In this document: in pieces, positions 34,925-46,099 of the stretch
How the letters are laid out: every line of letters begins with the position of its first letter
Numbering within the stretch: position 1 is the first letter of the stretch
Assembly (NCBI GenBank): GCA_905221605.1
Contig: CAJNDS010002150.1
Location: 321,659-385,658, forward strand
From: Symbiodinium natans
Taxonomy: Eukaryota > Sar > Dinophyceae > Suessiales > Symbiodiniaceae
Length of the DNA stretch: 64,000 nt
Direction: 5' to 3'
Notes under the pieces: generated by a model
Told to the model about the DNA's origin: nothing
The model's input: only the letters and a program-made list of their open reading frames with translations
Database searches by the model: none
Made by a program: the position numbers and the translations under genes

Positions 34925-36127
34925 TTAAGTTTTTGCTCTTGGTTGTGTTGCTCCCGCCACGCGGGCACCTTCAAGCTGCACGGGTCTCCACTCCTCGCCA
35001 GGGAGCGCGTTTTCAATCGCACATCTGACTTCCCAGGATGCATCATCATCTCGGCCATTGCACAGACGTGAGATTCGATGAGGGTCCAATCCTGTATACG
35101 AGGCTGCTGCTCTCATTGAAGCAAAGGCCTGCCAAGCTCCTGCACCTGTCCGAAGTCGTACTTGAACGGGTTTGCCACTCCGACTGGGGCGTGCCTGTCC
35201 CGTTCGCTGCAAGACAGCATGTTTGACATTCTCGGATGCCGTGACGTACTCCAAATTGCTCACATGGTTGTTTCCGCGGTTCATGTCCTTGTGGTTTACC
35301 TGCAGCTCTGGCAGGCTGGGCTGACCAAGAAATGTCGCTGCAACCAGACGGTGCACCATCATATACCGTCCTCCCTTTATGACTGCGAAGTATCCATTCC
35401 TTTGCTCCGTGCCATAAGTGATGAAATTTCTACCATGCAGGTAGTGCGAAACACGTCCGTGGTTGCTAACCATGATGTTGCGCATGGTCTCAGCTTCATC
35501 ACCGACATATGTAGCATGTCGCCAGGTCTCATCCAAGGGAGCACTTTCACCGATTTGGAGAGCTGTCCTGAACTCGAACCAATCGGCACCTGCGGTACTT
35601 GTACTTCTGCACTTTTTCATCAATCCTCGACAGCATTGGGAGATCGAGGCTTGCCATACGTCCAGGAGCCTTGCAGCCTCTGCTTGAGATGCGCACCATC
35701 CCCAGTTCTCGCATCCTTGCCGTCGCCACTCCACTGCCTTGCCAAGCTTTGAGGACCTACGCTTTCTACTCGAGTTGGTTGCCCATGAATGCTTCATATT
35801 CTCATTGGGAGTCACGTATTGCAAATTTGCCACATGGTTGTTCGAAGAATTTCCATCGAGGTGGTTAATCTGCCAACAACGCAGATTCCGCGGACGATCC
35901 AGAAATGCAGCGGCGACCAGACGGTGCACGTAGTAGGACTGGTCTCCGATTTTCACGCGACGATAACCACTACAGTTCAAGGAGCCGAAACTAACCGAAC
36001 CCCTGGAGCTTTGAACCCGCCCGTGCGAGCTTACCTGCCATGTTCCCGAACTCCACCGCAGCTGCAGCCGCCACGTGTACCAGTACGAGCTTGGAAGCTT
36101 TCCAATGAAGGAAGTGAATCGCTGCAT
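34925..36127 (-). CDS. Two-unit NUMOD4/HNH endonuclease-like protein, intronless
   Basis: A 400-residue uninterrupted ORF. It contains the same module twice: a tryptophan/serine-rich entry segment, then YYVHRLVAAAF (about 67-75) and INHLDGNSSNNHVANLQYVT (87-106); then MMVHRLVAATF (about 248-256) and VNHKDMNRGNNHVSNLEYVT (267-286). The xNHxDxNxxNNHxxNLxYVT pattern is the HNH/NUMOD4 signature of phage and intron homing-type endonucleases. Each unit is followed by a helix-turn-helix-like segment (about 146-168 and 326-348) in the place where NUMOD1 repeats sit. It probably binds or nicks DNA; activity is unknown. Composition differs from neighbours: no telomere-type repeats within 1.2 kb. Such intronless HNH ORFs are common in dinoflagellate genomes (general knowledge). 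The start chosen is the first ATG of the open frame; a later ATG cannot be excluded. Confidence 0.85.
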   Translation of the reverse strand: MQRFTSFIGKLPSSYWYTWRLQLRWSSGTWQVSSHGRVQSSRGSVSFGSLNCSGYRRVKIGDQSYYVHRLVAAAFLDRPRNLRCWQINHLDGNSSNNHVANLQYVTPNENMKHSWATNSSRKRRSSKLGKAVEWRRQGCENWGWCASQAEAARLLDVWQASISQCCRGLMKKCRSTSTAGADWFEFRTALQIGESAPLDETWRHATYVGDEAETMRNIMVSNHGRVSHYLHGRNFITYGTEQRNGYFAVIKGGRYMMVHRLVAATFLGQPSLPELQVNHKDMNRGNNHVSNLEYVTASENVKHAVLQRTGQARPSRSGKPVQVRLRTGAGAWQAFASMRAAASYTGLDPHRISRLCNGRDDDASWEVRCAIENALPGEEWRPVQLEGARVAGATQPRAKT

Positions 36128-36229
36128 GTTTGGGGCAAAAGCAAGCTACACGGGTCTCCAAAAGAGCCCTGTCCCAGCACAAAAGCATGCCAACACCGCT
36201 GCCAGAGCCCTGTTTTAGTCGACTCCTAG

Positions 36230-37300
36230 GAGCAGTGGTTGGGGCCTTTGGGAATAAGGGGTCTGCTAGCCTTTAATAATTCAAGGCTGTAGAGCTGAGG
36301 GTCGACTCAGTGAAATCTAAGCCTTTCCTGTCAGGTGTGTCATGCACAGCAGAGGAACGCATGAAGGCTGACTCTCACAAAGTGGATGAGAGGCTCCCTT
36401 GTGAGAATTCTTCGTTGCTCTCCAAATAGGGCACCGCTGCCGCGGCGTAACCTCCAAAAATCCCCATATGAGCCTAAATGAAGCGCTCAACTGAACCCTC
36501 AACGTCCCGAAGCTGCCCTAATGCATCCCTCCTCCGTCAGGGCACGACTCGCAGAGTTCGACACCGAGCTCGGTAAAGAGCAACGCTTCGCAGGGAAGTG
36601 ATGATCGCACCTACAGGGATGCTTTTGGGTGCTATAGGGTTTAGGGTTTGAGGTATGGGGCTCTGGGATTAGGGTTTCGGGTTTAGGGCTCTGGGGGGTC
36701 ACCCAACTAGAGCCTAAAACAACTTCTTAAACATAGTCATTCCTCGAAAGCCCAATAAGCCCCTTATTTCTTCACATTTCCTGTAGGCACTGTGCTCATA
36801 TGGCACATGTCTAATTCTAACTAGTGCTCACTCGGACTCGGGTCATACTCCAGACGCAGGAAGATGGATGAAGCCCCAAACCCAAAACCCCAAACCCTGA
36901 GCTTCAGGAGCTCAGCTAAAGCCCCAAGCCCCGAACCCAAAAGCTAAAGCCCTAAGCAGCACTAAACCCAGGATCAAGCCCCAGGCTTGCAAGTCGAAAA
37001 CCCTCCAAACCTTTGACCTCGTATCCGACCTTGAGCACTAGAAGCCCTGCGCTACCCTAAACTCTAACCCCTAAACCCTTAACCCTAAAATTACACCCAG
37101 GCACCGCCAGGCCGCCGAAGCCCCGCTCTTGCCGGAGGAATCCTGGGGTCTGGGAGGTTTAGGGTTGTTTGGCGGGTTGTAGGGGGTATAATATAGGGTT
37201 TGGGGGGTTTAGGGCTTCGAGGGCTTAAAAGGGGTTTGAAGGGTTTAAGGGGTTTAGAGGTTTAGAGATTTGGCAGTTTTTGTAAGGGGTTTAGAGGGCT
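36230..37300. other. Spacer upstream of the HNH gene
   Basis: Mostly diverged telomere-like words. At 36538-36568 a plus-strand block ARLAEFDTEL has a CAG| acceptor and GTAAAG donor but no partners were found. Confidence 0.35.
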
Positions 37301-37759
37301 TCAAGGGAATTCCCATTGCCGCCCCCCTGGGCGCCTGCGGCAAAGCCGTTTCCCGGACCGCCGGAGCGGTCGTTCAGGGTCAGCAGCCCGAACCTCGGCG
37401 CGGCATCTTCCAGGCAGCTTCTTTGTACGCAGCCCGAAATCCCTAAACCCCCTAAACCCCCAAGCCCTATACCATGTGAGCGAGACTTTCAAGGGCGCTG
37501 ATTTTTGTTGAGGTCTGTAGGGATTTTAACAAGGGATTTTGAGGGTCTAGAGCTCTGGCTTTTGCGGGTTTGCGAGGCCCAGAAAGCCCCGAGCCGATCC
37601 GCAGCAGGCCCAGGTCACGCGTCGCTGAGCTTAGTGATTGGGGGTTCAGGGCTTCGGGCGACTGTCTAGGCCCAGAATTTCGGAATTTGGAGTTTGAGGG
37701 TGCGGGTTTAGGGTTGAAAGGGATTGAGGCTTGGGGTTTTGGGTTGATGGTTGCGGTGT

Positions 37760-37886
37760 CCCAAGCAACATGTCGCTGATGAGGAGGTAGCGGTCGGAGG
37801 CAGCTGGGCAGCCTCCCAAGTAAAGGCTTGAATCGCGGATCTCGTGACATCTCTCAACCAAAAGATCCCACATAAGCTGGGTAAAC
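37760..37886 (-). CDS. Candidate exon of an unrecognised multi-exon gene (45.3-37.3 kb)
   Basis: After a TAG|G acceptor the minus strand reads FTQLMWDLLVERCHEIRD, SSLYLGGCPAASD and RYLLISDML without interruption. Composition is clearly protein-like and the other five frames are poor. It may belong with 38310-38278 and 44586-44488, but joins could not be fixed. Confidence 0.5.
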
Positions 37887-37926
37887 CTAGGACAACAATC
37901 CAAGGAATGTAAGGGTACCAAGGGAA

Positions 37927-37971
<45 letters not shown>
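37927..37971 (+). repeat. Poly-G tract, 45 nt
   Basis: Longest of many G/C homopolymers; others at 13297-13316, 25481-25512, 33287-33315 (C) and 50281-50303. Lengths may be assembly-sensitive. Confidence 0.85.
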
Positions 37972-37972
<1 letters not shown>

Positions 37973-38277
37973 GGGGGGCGTGGGCGTCAATGAATGAGCC
38001 CGAGAGGGCCTGAGAGTATACTACAAGTCTTCAAGCCCAATGGAGGGTCGCAAGATGCCCACCCACCCTCAAAACTTTCAAGCGAATCGAGCACCGCCTT
38101 TGGGCAGCATGGCACCCGCGTGGAAGGGCGCCGAGAAAAACCTCGGACGGCCAAGAAGCTGCTCATGTGAATGTGGTTCTGACGAAAGGGCCCAAGCAAG
38201 AAACTACTATAAGCACCCTGACGACATCAGAACAGAGAACCCAGAAGACTACCCTCCAGGGGTGCGCCCCGGCTGAC

Positions 38278-38310
38278 CTGGCAAGCCCGCATGTAGATCA
38301 TGCAGAACAC
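38278..38310 (-). CDS. Candidate 33-nt exon
   Basis: CCGAG| acceptor and CAG|GTCAGC donor on the minus strand bracket VFCMIYMRACQ. Probably the same gene as the 37.8-kb exon (same strand, 400 bp away), although phases do not connect directly. Confidence 0.35.
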
Positions 38311-40732
38311 CTCGGTGAGTCTTAGCGCTCTCATGCTCAGCCCTCCAAACTCTCAGCAGCAGGCCCTCAACCCAAATTTTCTTAAGGAACCATCAAAACA
38401 TTTATATAAGAAAGGGAGCCTTAAAAGGACTTACAAGTATGATGATGATTTTTGCTTGTTGGGTGTTTCAGGCTATTGTTGCTAACTAATCCTACATAAG
38501 CAACCCTAAAGCCCGACACCTGTCTGAATGCCGAGCTCTCAACCCAAAAACCTTCCGAGCCAAGGGGCGGCATGGAGGTTTTGGGCTGCGGCACGGCCCC
38601 GTGGAGGGTGCCGCCTCGGGTTAAGGGTCTATATGGGTTTAGGGTTTAGTGTTTTAGGTGTAGGGTTTTGGGGTTTGGCGGTGTAAAGTTTGTAGAGGGC
38701 TTGGCGTTTAGGGCTTAGGGGATTTGACTCGTGTCTTCTGCTGGAGTCTTTCGGGTGGGGGGTCTAGGATTTAGGGTTTAGGGTTTAGTGTTCTGAGGTC
38801 TTGAAGTAGGGCTTCTCAAGTTCTCAAGTAGCTTGTGGTCTAGGGTTTGGGGTTTAGGGTTCTGAGGTCTTGAAATAGAGGTTTAGGGTTTCAGCCCGGC
38901 TCACAGACATCCCTCAACCATAAACCCAAAAAGCTCAACACTAGCACAGGCTGCCAACTTGGAGACTTGGAGGCTTCTACTTTCTGGGTTCGGGAGGGCT
39001 TTGGCCCTATGGCTTAAAGGCCCCTAAAGCCCTAAACGCTTTGACCGAGAGCCCTTGGGGTTTAGGGCTTTGAGGCCTTGATGTAGGGCGGACCTCGCAG
39101 CCGCAACTTGCAAGCTCCCAAACTACGAACCGAACAAAGCACTCCACGCAGACGGAGATGCTGAAACCGAAGCTCTGCCATCCATTGACCTCGGGGCGGC
39201 TAGGGCTTAAGGATTAGGAGATTCAGGGGCTTGGGTTTTGAGGGTTTCATGGGGATCAAGGGGTTTAGCGTTCAGGGTTCGGAGGGCATCAAGTGACTTC
39301 GGGTTAAGGGCTGCAATTAGGGTTGAGGATTTTGAGGGCTTAGGCCTGAAGGTTTTTCAAATTGAACTTACTTCTTATGGGTGCCTTATCTGATCTCGAA
39401 AGTTACCGGTACCCTAACTTAGACATAACCCCCGTGACTCTACTCGGGCAGCTGGGTTGGGTTGGCTGACACCTAAACCTTACGGAGTCATCCGGGAGCG
39501 GTGTTGCCGGGGTTTGGGGATACCCTGAAGCCTAAACAGCAGCTCACCGAAAGCTCTGAATGCCACTCTCCTGCCTCCAGTGGCCAAGGAAACGAGCAGC
39601 AAGTACCACCGGGAAACCGCACTCCCAAATCCGGCAGTTTCACCGCCGCTCCACGTGTAAGTCTTAGGGAAACCGCTCCCTAACAGAAATGCCGCTGCAT
39701 CTGTCAGCAGTGCACGCACAAGAGATGCCTTCCACGACGCAAAGCCCTAAATCCTGGAGCCCTTGCCATGGATTACCCCCGCCATACATTGAAAATGAAA
39801 CTCTGAAACTCTCTTCAGCACAGGCCCTTTATCGCACCTTGTCCTTTCTTAATGGGTTTACAGGGGAACCGAACCCCTTAAACAGGGATGAGATGACTAC
39901 TGGGCAGGCAAACCCAGCCCTAAACCCTATATTCCCTAAGCCCGAAACCCTAAAACCCTAAAACCCTAAACCCCTAAAACCCTAAAACCCTAAAACCCCA
40001 AAACCCAAAAACCCCAAAACCCCAAAACCCTGAAATCCTAAAACCCTAAAACCCCAAAACCCTAAACCCTACACCATAACCCTAAAACCCTAAAACCTAA
40101 AACCTAAACCCTCTATTCCCCATTCCCTCTTCCCTAAACCCTAAACCCTAACCCAAATAATTCTAAACCCTATATTCCCCAAGCCCTCTATTGCCTAACG
40201 CGGCCAGGGTGACCCTAAAACCCTAAACCCTAAACCCAAATCTAAAACCCTAAACCCTATATTCCCCCAAAAAAACCTAAACCCTATGTTCCCTAAGCCC
40301 TCTATTCCCCAAACAAATCCTTAACCCTAAACCCTAAACCCTAAACCCTAAACAACCCTGTTTTCCCCTATTCCCTTTAATGCGGCCAGGGTGCCAGCAG
40401 GGAGCTGTGCTTCGACGTGCGAGCCGGGCCGGCACACGCGCGGCAGGCGACCTCCTCAGGTTCCACCTCCTTGTGGGTTCATAGTAGGGTTTGGTAGGGT
40501 TTATAGGGTTTAGGGTTTAGGGTTCAGGGATTCTAGGATTGACAGGCCCAGCGTACGTAGGACCTCTATGTCGAATGTAAGAACGTTTCTGTATATTGGT
40601 ATTCGTGTATATGACTACATATGCACGTATATGAGCTTTATATCGTCTTAAGAGTTGCGCCAGCTTTAGTTTGCAGGAAAATTTTCAAGATGGGCAGTGT
40701 GCGGCTTTTTGGCCGCAAATCGTGCGGCAGCC

Positions 40733-41168
40733 AAACAGCCAATCAGCCAATCAGCGGATCAGCCATTCAGCGGATCAGCCCATCAGCCGATCAGCCGATT
40801 AGCCAATCAGCCGGCCGATGCGCCACAATCACGCACACTTCTGTTCCTGGGTGCGCTTTTATCATTATGGGGTGCTTTTTTATGCCAGGGCCGAAGGTCT
40901 GAGGACGCGGTGAAGAGTTGGCGCCGCGGTGCCTGGTTGCAGCCACTGCCCCACCATAGTGATTCAGCCCCAAATTCGCATGCCGATAGCGATACTTGAC
41001 CGCCCGGAATCAAAATATCATTTCTGCACTATAGTGACTCTTTGGTTCTGGGCCTTCCCTCGCCACTTCAACTAACCCCATCCGCCCATCAGCCACTCAG
41101 CCGCCAATTAACCGATCAGCCAACCTGCCGAGCAGGCCAATCAGCTGATCGGCTGATTGGCTGCAGGG
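40733..41168. repeat. GATCAGCC/AATCAGCC octamer arrays with terminal palindrome
   Basis: Octamers of the type (A/G)ATCAGCC fill 40735-40815 and recur at 41090-41165. The second array ends in GCCAATCAGCtgatcGGCTGATTGGC, a long perfect palindrome (41142-41162 region). Confidence 0.8.
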
Positions 41169-41685
41169 CAGTTTGAAAACCAAGCTTGCAAGCACAGAGA
41201 AAACGTATAAAGTTCACCGGGGTTTTGAATTTAGAAGAGCCCAGGCTTCACTAATGTTGCAACGGCAAGAAATTCTAAGGACTCCCAGGCCGCCGGCATT
41301 TGGGGCTGAAGGGTTTGCGGAAAGGAACGGGTTTCAAGGGTTTCAAGCAAACTCCAGAAGCCCCATGAGCCCATAAGCCTAACCCCCCATCAGCCCTAAA
41401 ACCCTGAGGCCCCCATGTAAGCACCGTAAGCACTAAGCCTCATCCACACCCCTAGCCCTAAACCCTAAACCCTAAACCCTAAACCCTAAACCCTAAACCC
41501 TAAACCCTAAACCCTGAACCCTGAACCCTGAACCCTGAAGCCCTAACTCACACAGCCCCCCTAGACCGCGTGGAGCTGTGCCTCGCAACTGGTCACCTCC
41601 ATGGGTGCAAGGCCTCGGCAACTACTGGTTTATTCAGGGTTTAGGGTTTAGGGTTTAGGGTTTAGGGTTTAGGGTTTGGGAGGGG

Positions 41686-41733
41686 GATGCTGTGGACGCT
41701 TGTTTGTTTGGATCTTATACCAGTAACAAGCAT
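41686..41733. repeat. Stem-loop
   Basis: GCTGTGGACGCTTGTT pairs with AACAAGCATCCACAG around a ~15-nt loop. Confidence 0.55.
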
Positions 41734-43298
41734 CCACAGAGCCCCTTCCTGTTAGGTTTAGGGATTAGGGGCGTATTGGGGTAGCCATTGCGTAGAAAAG
41801 AGCAGAGCCTAAACTGCAAGGGCTTGCGGCTTCAAGGCTCGGCTCGCCGGCTGAGTGCGGGGCAGACGTGCTCCACCACCACGCCCACATCCGAGCCGGG
41901 GTCTGCCTGCATGAGCTAGGGGTTTAGGGTTGAGGGTTGAGGGTTTAGGGTTTAGGGTCAAGAACATCCCCACGAACCCTAAACCCCATGTAAACATCCC
42001 TTCTCATGGGCACTTTACTGGCTATGGCATCCTGACTCCCCTGAAGAAAACACCTACAAAGTGCACGCGGAGGTTCATGGGGAGCTACGACTGGGAATAT
42101 AGCAGGGAGAGCAACAGCAACTAGTGACGACAACTGGCTAGATCCTAAAGCTGGCGTACATGTAACCCTACTTCATATCCACCCTTGAGAGCTCCCAAGT
42201 AGAACCAACACCCGCCCATGAACCTACAATTTCAAACCCTAACATGGACTCGGCACCCCCAAGCCCGAATCCCAACCCTCCCCCCCCCCCCTTCAAACCC
42301 TTCAACCCTTGAAACCCTTGAAACCCCTATACCCTCAAGCCTCTAAACTCTTTTGTGGAGCCACAAAGGCTTCGGGCGCGGAGGCAGCAGTGTCTCAACA
42401 CCTGGTCTACTCTGCCGTGATATCGTAAAGACCGCAACCCGAAATGATTTCCCAAACCCTCTGAACTTTGCACTTTGAAGCCTACAATAATTATCCTTAG
42501 CCCCAAACCCTAAGCACTCAAACCTACCCTAAAAGCCTAACCCCCAGACCCTGAACCCCCAACCCTACACTCTGAATCCTAAACCCTGCACCCTCAAAGT
42601 CAAGCAGGACCTGGAGCTCGAGGTGGAGAAGCAGCGAAGCATTCTGCAACGCCATGGTCAGCCGCCATTGAAACCTGAGCATGGTTTGGGGCTTGAAGGT
42701 TTCGTTCAGATGCACTCCCCCCTCCCCCCCGCCCCCTACTAGCAGATGCAATCCGTTGAAGGATACTATAAGCCATCATTCCTACCTCCAAATCCCAAAA
42801 CAACCTAAGCTTTACACCCTGCACCCTAAATAAACTCATGCAAGGGGGAACAAGCCAAGGCTGGGGGCGTTCTGGGGTTGAGCGTCCGCGGTATCCTAGT
42901 GCGAGCGACAGAGCCGCACGGCCCGTAAGTCCCCACAGAGCCTCAACCAGTGTAAAGCTGAGTATAGGCATTAGGGCTTCTCAGGTCTCTACGACCGAGC
43001 TCCCAAATTTGGGGTCGAAGCCCACACAGCCCTGAGCCCCCTACACCCTTAAAGCCTGCAGTTATCCCTCCCCCCAAAGAAAGACAAAAAAAAACTCACG
43101 CTGTGGATTCAGGTCTTAGACTCCAGCCCACATCACCCAGAGGAACCCACAATCCCGAAAGAACCCATGTTTGGGCTTGTTGGGGGCGCTTTGAGGTTTG
43201 GGGTTCAGGGTCCAAGAGAACCCAACGTCACCTGCCGACCAACCCACATGCCCTTACATAGGAGCATGGCATGATACTTCTTCGTCTAATAGGGAATG

Positions 43299-43371
43299 AG
43301 AGGGAACTAGGTGACCCTCAGAAATTCCTTAAAGGGTATGCATAGGAGGATAGAAGGTACCTAGCTCCCTC
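43299..43371. mobile_element. Small inverted-repeat element
   Basis: GAGGGAACTAGGTGACC and GGTACCTAGCTCCCTC are near-perfect inverted copies around a ~40-bp centre. Confidence 0.45.
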
Positions 43372-43479
43372 CTGCCCTAGCAGGAGTCAGTGGGTGATTG
43401 GGTATACTTCTGCCTCTTCTTTACGCTGCCGGCTCGACTGGAAGGCTGAGAGTCGCAAGTAGTGTTAACACAGGTACAG

Positions 43480-43600
43480 GGTTTAGGGTTTAGGGTTTAG
43501 GGTTTAGGGTTTAGGGTTTAGGGTTTAGGGTTTAGGGTTTAGGGTTTAGGGTTTAGGGTTTAGGGTTTAGGGTTTAGGGTTTAGGGTTTAGGGTTTAGGG
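43480..43600 (+). repeat. (TTTAGGG)n array
   Basis: About 17 perfect copies. Confidence 0.95.
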
Positions 43601-44299
43601 CGTAGTTGCCTGCAGCCCTGATTCAACCCCAAACCCTATGTGAACCCCTAAGCCTCACAACCCCCCCAGCCCGAACTCAACAACCGAACTCAACAACCTA
43701 AACCCGAAGGCACTCCTAAACCCCAAACCCTAAACCCCACACCCCAGAGCCCTAAACCCAAACCCCAAACCCCAGAAGAACTGTTGAGGCCATATTTGAG
43801 CCATGTGGCCCGGCAGCCGCGTGCCCAGTGACGCGCAGCCCACTGCGGGGCCCTAGACCCGGTACTGCCACCTGCTTTAGGAGGCTCGGGGTTCCCTGTA
43901 AGCCCTAAGCCCCGCTTCGGGACTGTGAATTTTAGGCGCTTTGGTTTTTGCAGGTTTGAGGGGATTTCGGGTTTATGGGGTTTCGGGTTTTGGGTTTAGG
44001 GATTAAAGGATTCTGGATTTCGGGTTTGTAGGGTTAGGGAAGCTTAGGGCTTACGGGGTTTGGGGGTTGAATATGTGCTTAGAACTTCGGGCTTGGCGTT
44101 CTATGGCAATTACCTGGGCTGTATGTCGCCCTTGCAGATATGAAAAGGTCGCAACAGAGGCCTGTTCAAAATTATGTGTCCTTCTTGGCAAAAATGAATA
44201 TACGCCCCCGCACAGTGTGAGTATCAAACTACCCCCGAAAGCCCTAAACTCTGCCCTGCCAACTCCCAAAACTTCAATGAATCGGGGGGTTTTGTGCCA

Positions 44300-44780
44300 A
44301 GGGTAAATAAACCCTGAACCCTGAACCCTAAACCTGAACCCTAAACCCCAAACCCAAACCCCAAACCCCAAACTCCAAACCCCAAACCCCAAACCCCAAA
44401 CCCTAAACCCCAAACCCTAAACCCCAAACCCTAAACCCCAAACCCTAAACCCCAAACCCAAAACCCTAAACCCCAATCCTAGCGATCCTCGAGGTCCGAG
44501 GGTGCCTCCACCTCCTCGGAGGAGGCCTCCGAGAAGTCCAAAGCCGCTTGGAAGGGCTCCCCGGTGGCCTTCACCGTCCCGTAGACCTGAAGTCCCGAAG
44601 ATTGGGTTTGGGGTTTAGGGTTTCGGGTTTGGGGTTTGGGGTTTAGGGTTTGGGGTTTGGGGTTTAGGGTTTGGGGTTTGGGGTTTGGGGTTTGGGGTTT
44701 GGGGTTTAGGGTTTGGGGTTTGGGGTTTGGGGTTTGGGGTTTGGGGTTTGGGGTTGGGGTTTAGGTTTAGGGTTCAGGGT
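44300..44780. repeat. Paired CCCCAAA and TTTGGGG arrays flanking an exon
   Basis: 44310-44475 is CCCCAAA/CCCTAAA; 44605-44765 is its mirror TTTGGGG/TTTAGGG. The candidate exon 44586-44488 lies exactly between. Confidence 0.9.
44488..44586 (-). CDS. Candidate 99-nt exon with acidic tail
   Basis: CAG| acceptor and CTCGAG|GATCGC (GA donor) enclose exactly 33 codons: VYGTVKATGEPFQAALDF then SEASSEEVEAPSDLE. It can be joined in phase to a possible start exon MSKFGPE at 45290 through a GAG|GC donor. The exon lies between two long, oppositely oriented telomere-like arrays (44.3-44.48 kb and 44.6-44.78 kb). A plus-strand frame also looks protein-like, but it runs into a stop. Confidence 0.5.
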
Positions 44781-45256
44781 GTACTCAGGATTCTAGGATT
44801 ACTTGATGTTATTTGGGGGGGGTATTGAGGGCTAGATTATATGCTCTTGAAAATTACTTCGGGTTCAGGGTCTATAGGGTTTATAGTTTATACAATTTAG
44901 GTAGCCTTAGAGCTCCGAAAAGATCCCTAAATCACAAGAACTGTGCCACCCAGTAAACCCTAGAAACCCGAAAGGTTAAAAACCCTAAGAGCCCTAAACG
45001 TCTTTCAACTTTCAACCCTTGAAGCCCCCAAGCGTGGGAGACTGAAACCTATGAAGCTGTAAAGCCACAGGCAGTGCCCCCTCCAACTGTTGGGTGTTAA
45101 GAGTTCCTAGGTGTCTGCAAGAGACACTTTTTTCCGGTGCTACAGGCATCTTGTGATTTTGTGTATTGTGTAAGATGAACGGCTGTTATGTAGGTGCGTG
45201 TTTGTGGTTTCTGGTGTCAACACCACGCAAACTCCAAATTGGAGGAGCTTCGAAAC

Positions 45257-45290
45257 CTGGCAACAGCGCCTCGGGGCCAAACTTTGACAT
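45257..45290 (-). CDS. Possible first exon of the 45.3-37.3 kb gene
   Basis: ATG at 45290 opens MSKFGPEALLPG with either a GC donor after GAG (phase 0, fits the 44586 exon) or a GT donor after CCAG. Support is the phase match only. Confidence 0.3.
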
Positions 45291-45757
45291 TGTAGGGTTC
45301 GTAGAGTTTCGGCTTCAGGGTGGGTCGGTCTCGAAACCCTAAACCCTAAGCCCTATAAACCCTAAAGACTCTTACTAAAGACCAAACCCTAAACCCTGTA
45401 CCCTGTACCCTGAACCCTAAACCCTAAACCCTAGCCAAGGCCTCTGGTGGTGTCGACTGCAGCGTCAAGGACTCCAGTTCGTACAGCCAACCTCTGGGTC
45501 TCAGCAAGACCTAAACCCCGCATACCCTAAACCCTAACCCTAAACCCTATTACCCTAAACCCCACTTACCAAACCCTAACCCCTAAACCCTATAAATACT
45601 TAACCCCGTGCGCCCGTGCTTTGTGAGTCCGAAGCATGCAGGAGCAACTCGCTTTGGTATGGCATTTGGTTTTGGAAAGTTTTTATGGTGTCGCTTGAGC
45701 CTAGGGCCTAGAGCTTCCATGCGACACCAAACCTCTCTTGAGTCCTGGAACAGCGGC

Positions 45758-45820
45758 CTGCAGAGTCCCACAACTGGACAAGAATCAGCCTCCCAGCCTG
45801 CCACTTCCGAAGCTCCAACC
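45758..45820 (-). CDS. Possible Ras/Rab-type small GTPase exon
   Basis: GCATGCAG| acceptor followed on the minus strand by GLELRKWQAGRLILVQLWDSAG, where the last residues match the Rab pattern xLQxWDTAG (G3 box). Reading on without splicing gives RCSRT and then QERFGV, i.e. the WDTAGQERF motif interrupted by five codons. No P-loop exon was found upstream, so this could be a fragment or pseudogene. Confidence 0.33.
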
Positions 45821-45980
45821 CTGCATGCTAGACCCTAAACCCTAGACCTAAACCCTAAACCCTAAACCCTAAACCCTAAACCCTAAACCCTAGCGCCTGA
45901 TGGCAGAAGCTTCACCTCGCAGCGCTGGGAGCGCAGCGACACGAGCGAGACCATGGCGTTGGCCGAGGTAGGGAGATTGG

Positions 45981-46086
45981 GGGTTTAGGGTTTAGGGTTT
46001 AGGGTTTAGGGTTTAGGGTTTAGGGTTTAGGGTTTAGGGTTTAGGGTTTAGGGTTTAGGGTTTAGGGTTTAGGGTTTAGGGTTTAG
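45981..46086 (+). repeat. (TTTAGGG)n array
   Basis: About 15 copies; CCCTAAA array at 45845-45893 is oppositely oriented. Confidence 0.95.
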
Positions 46087-46099
46087 GTAGGGAGATTGG

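Noticed and set aside
36128-36190. Spliced-leader relic upstream of the HNH ORF
   Set aside because: Only TCTTTTGGAG resembles the leader; the flanks do not match.
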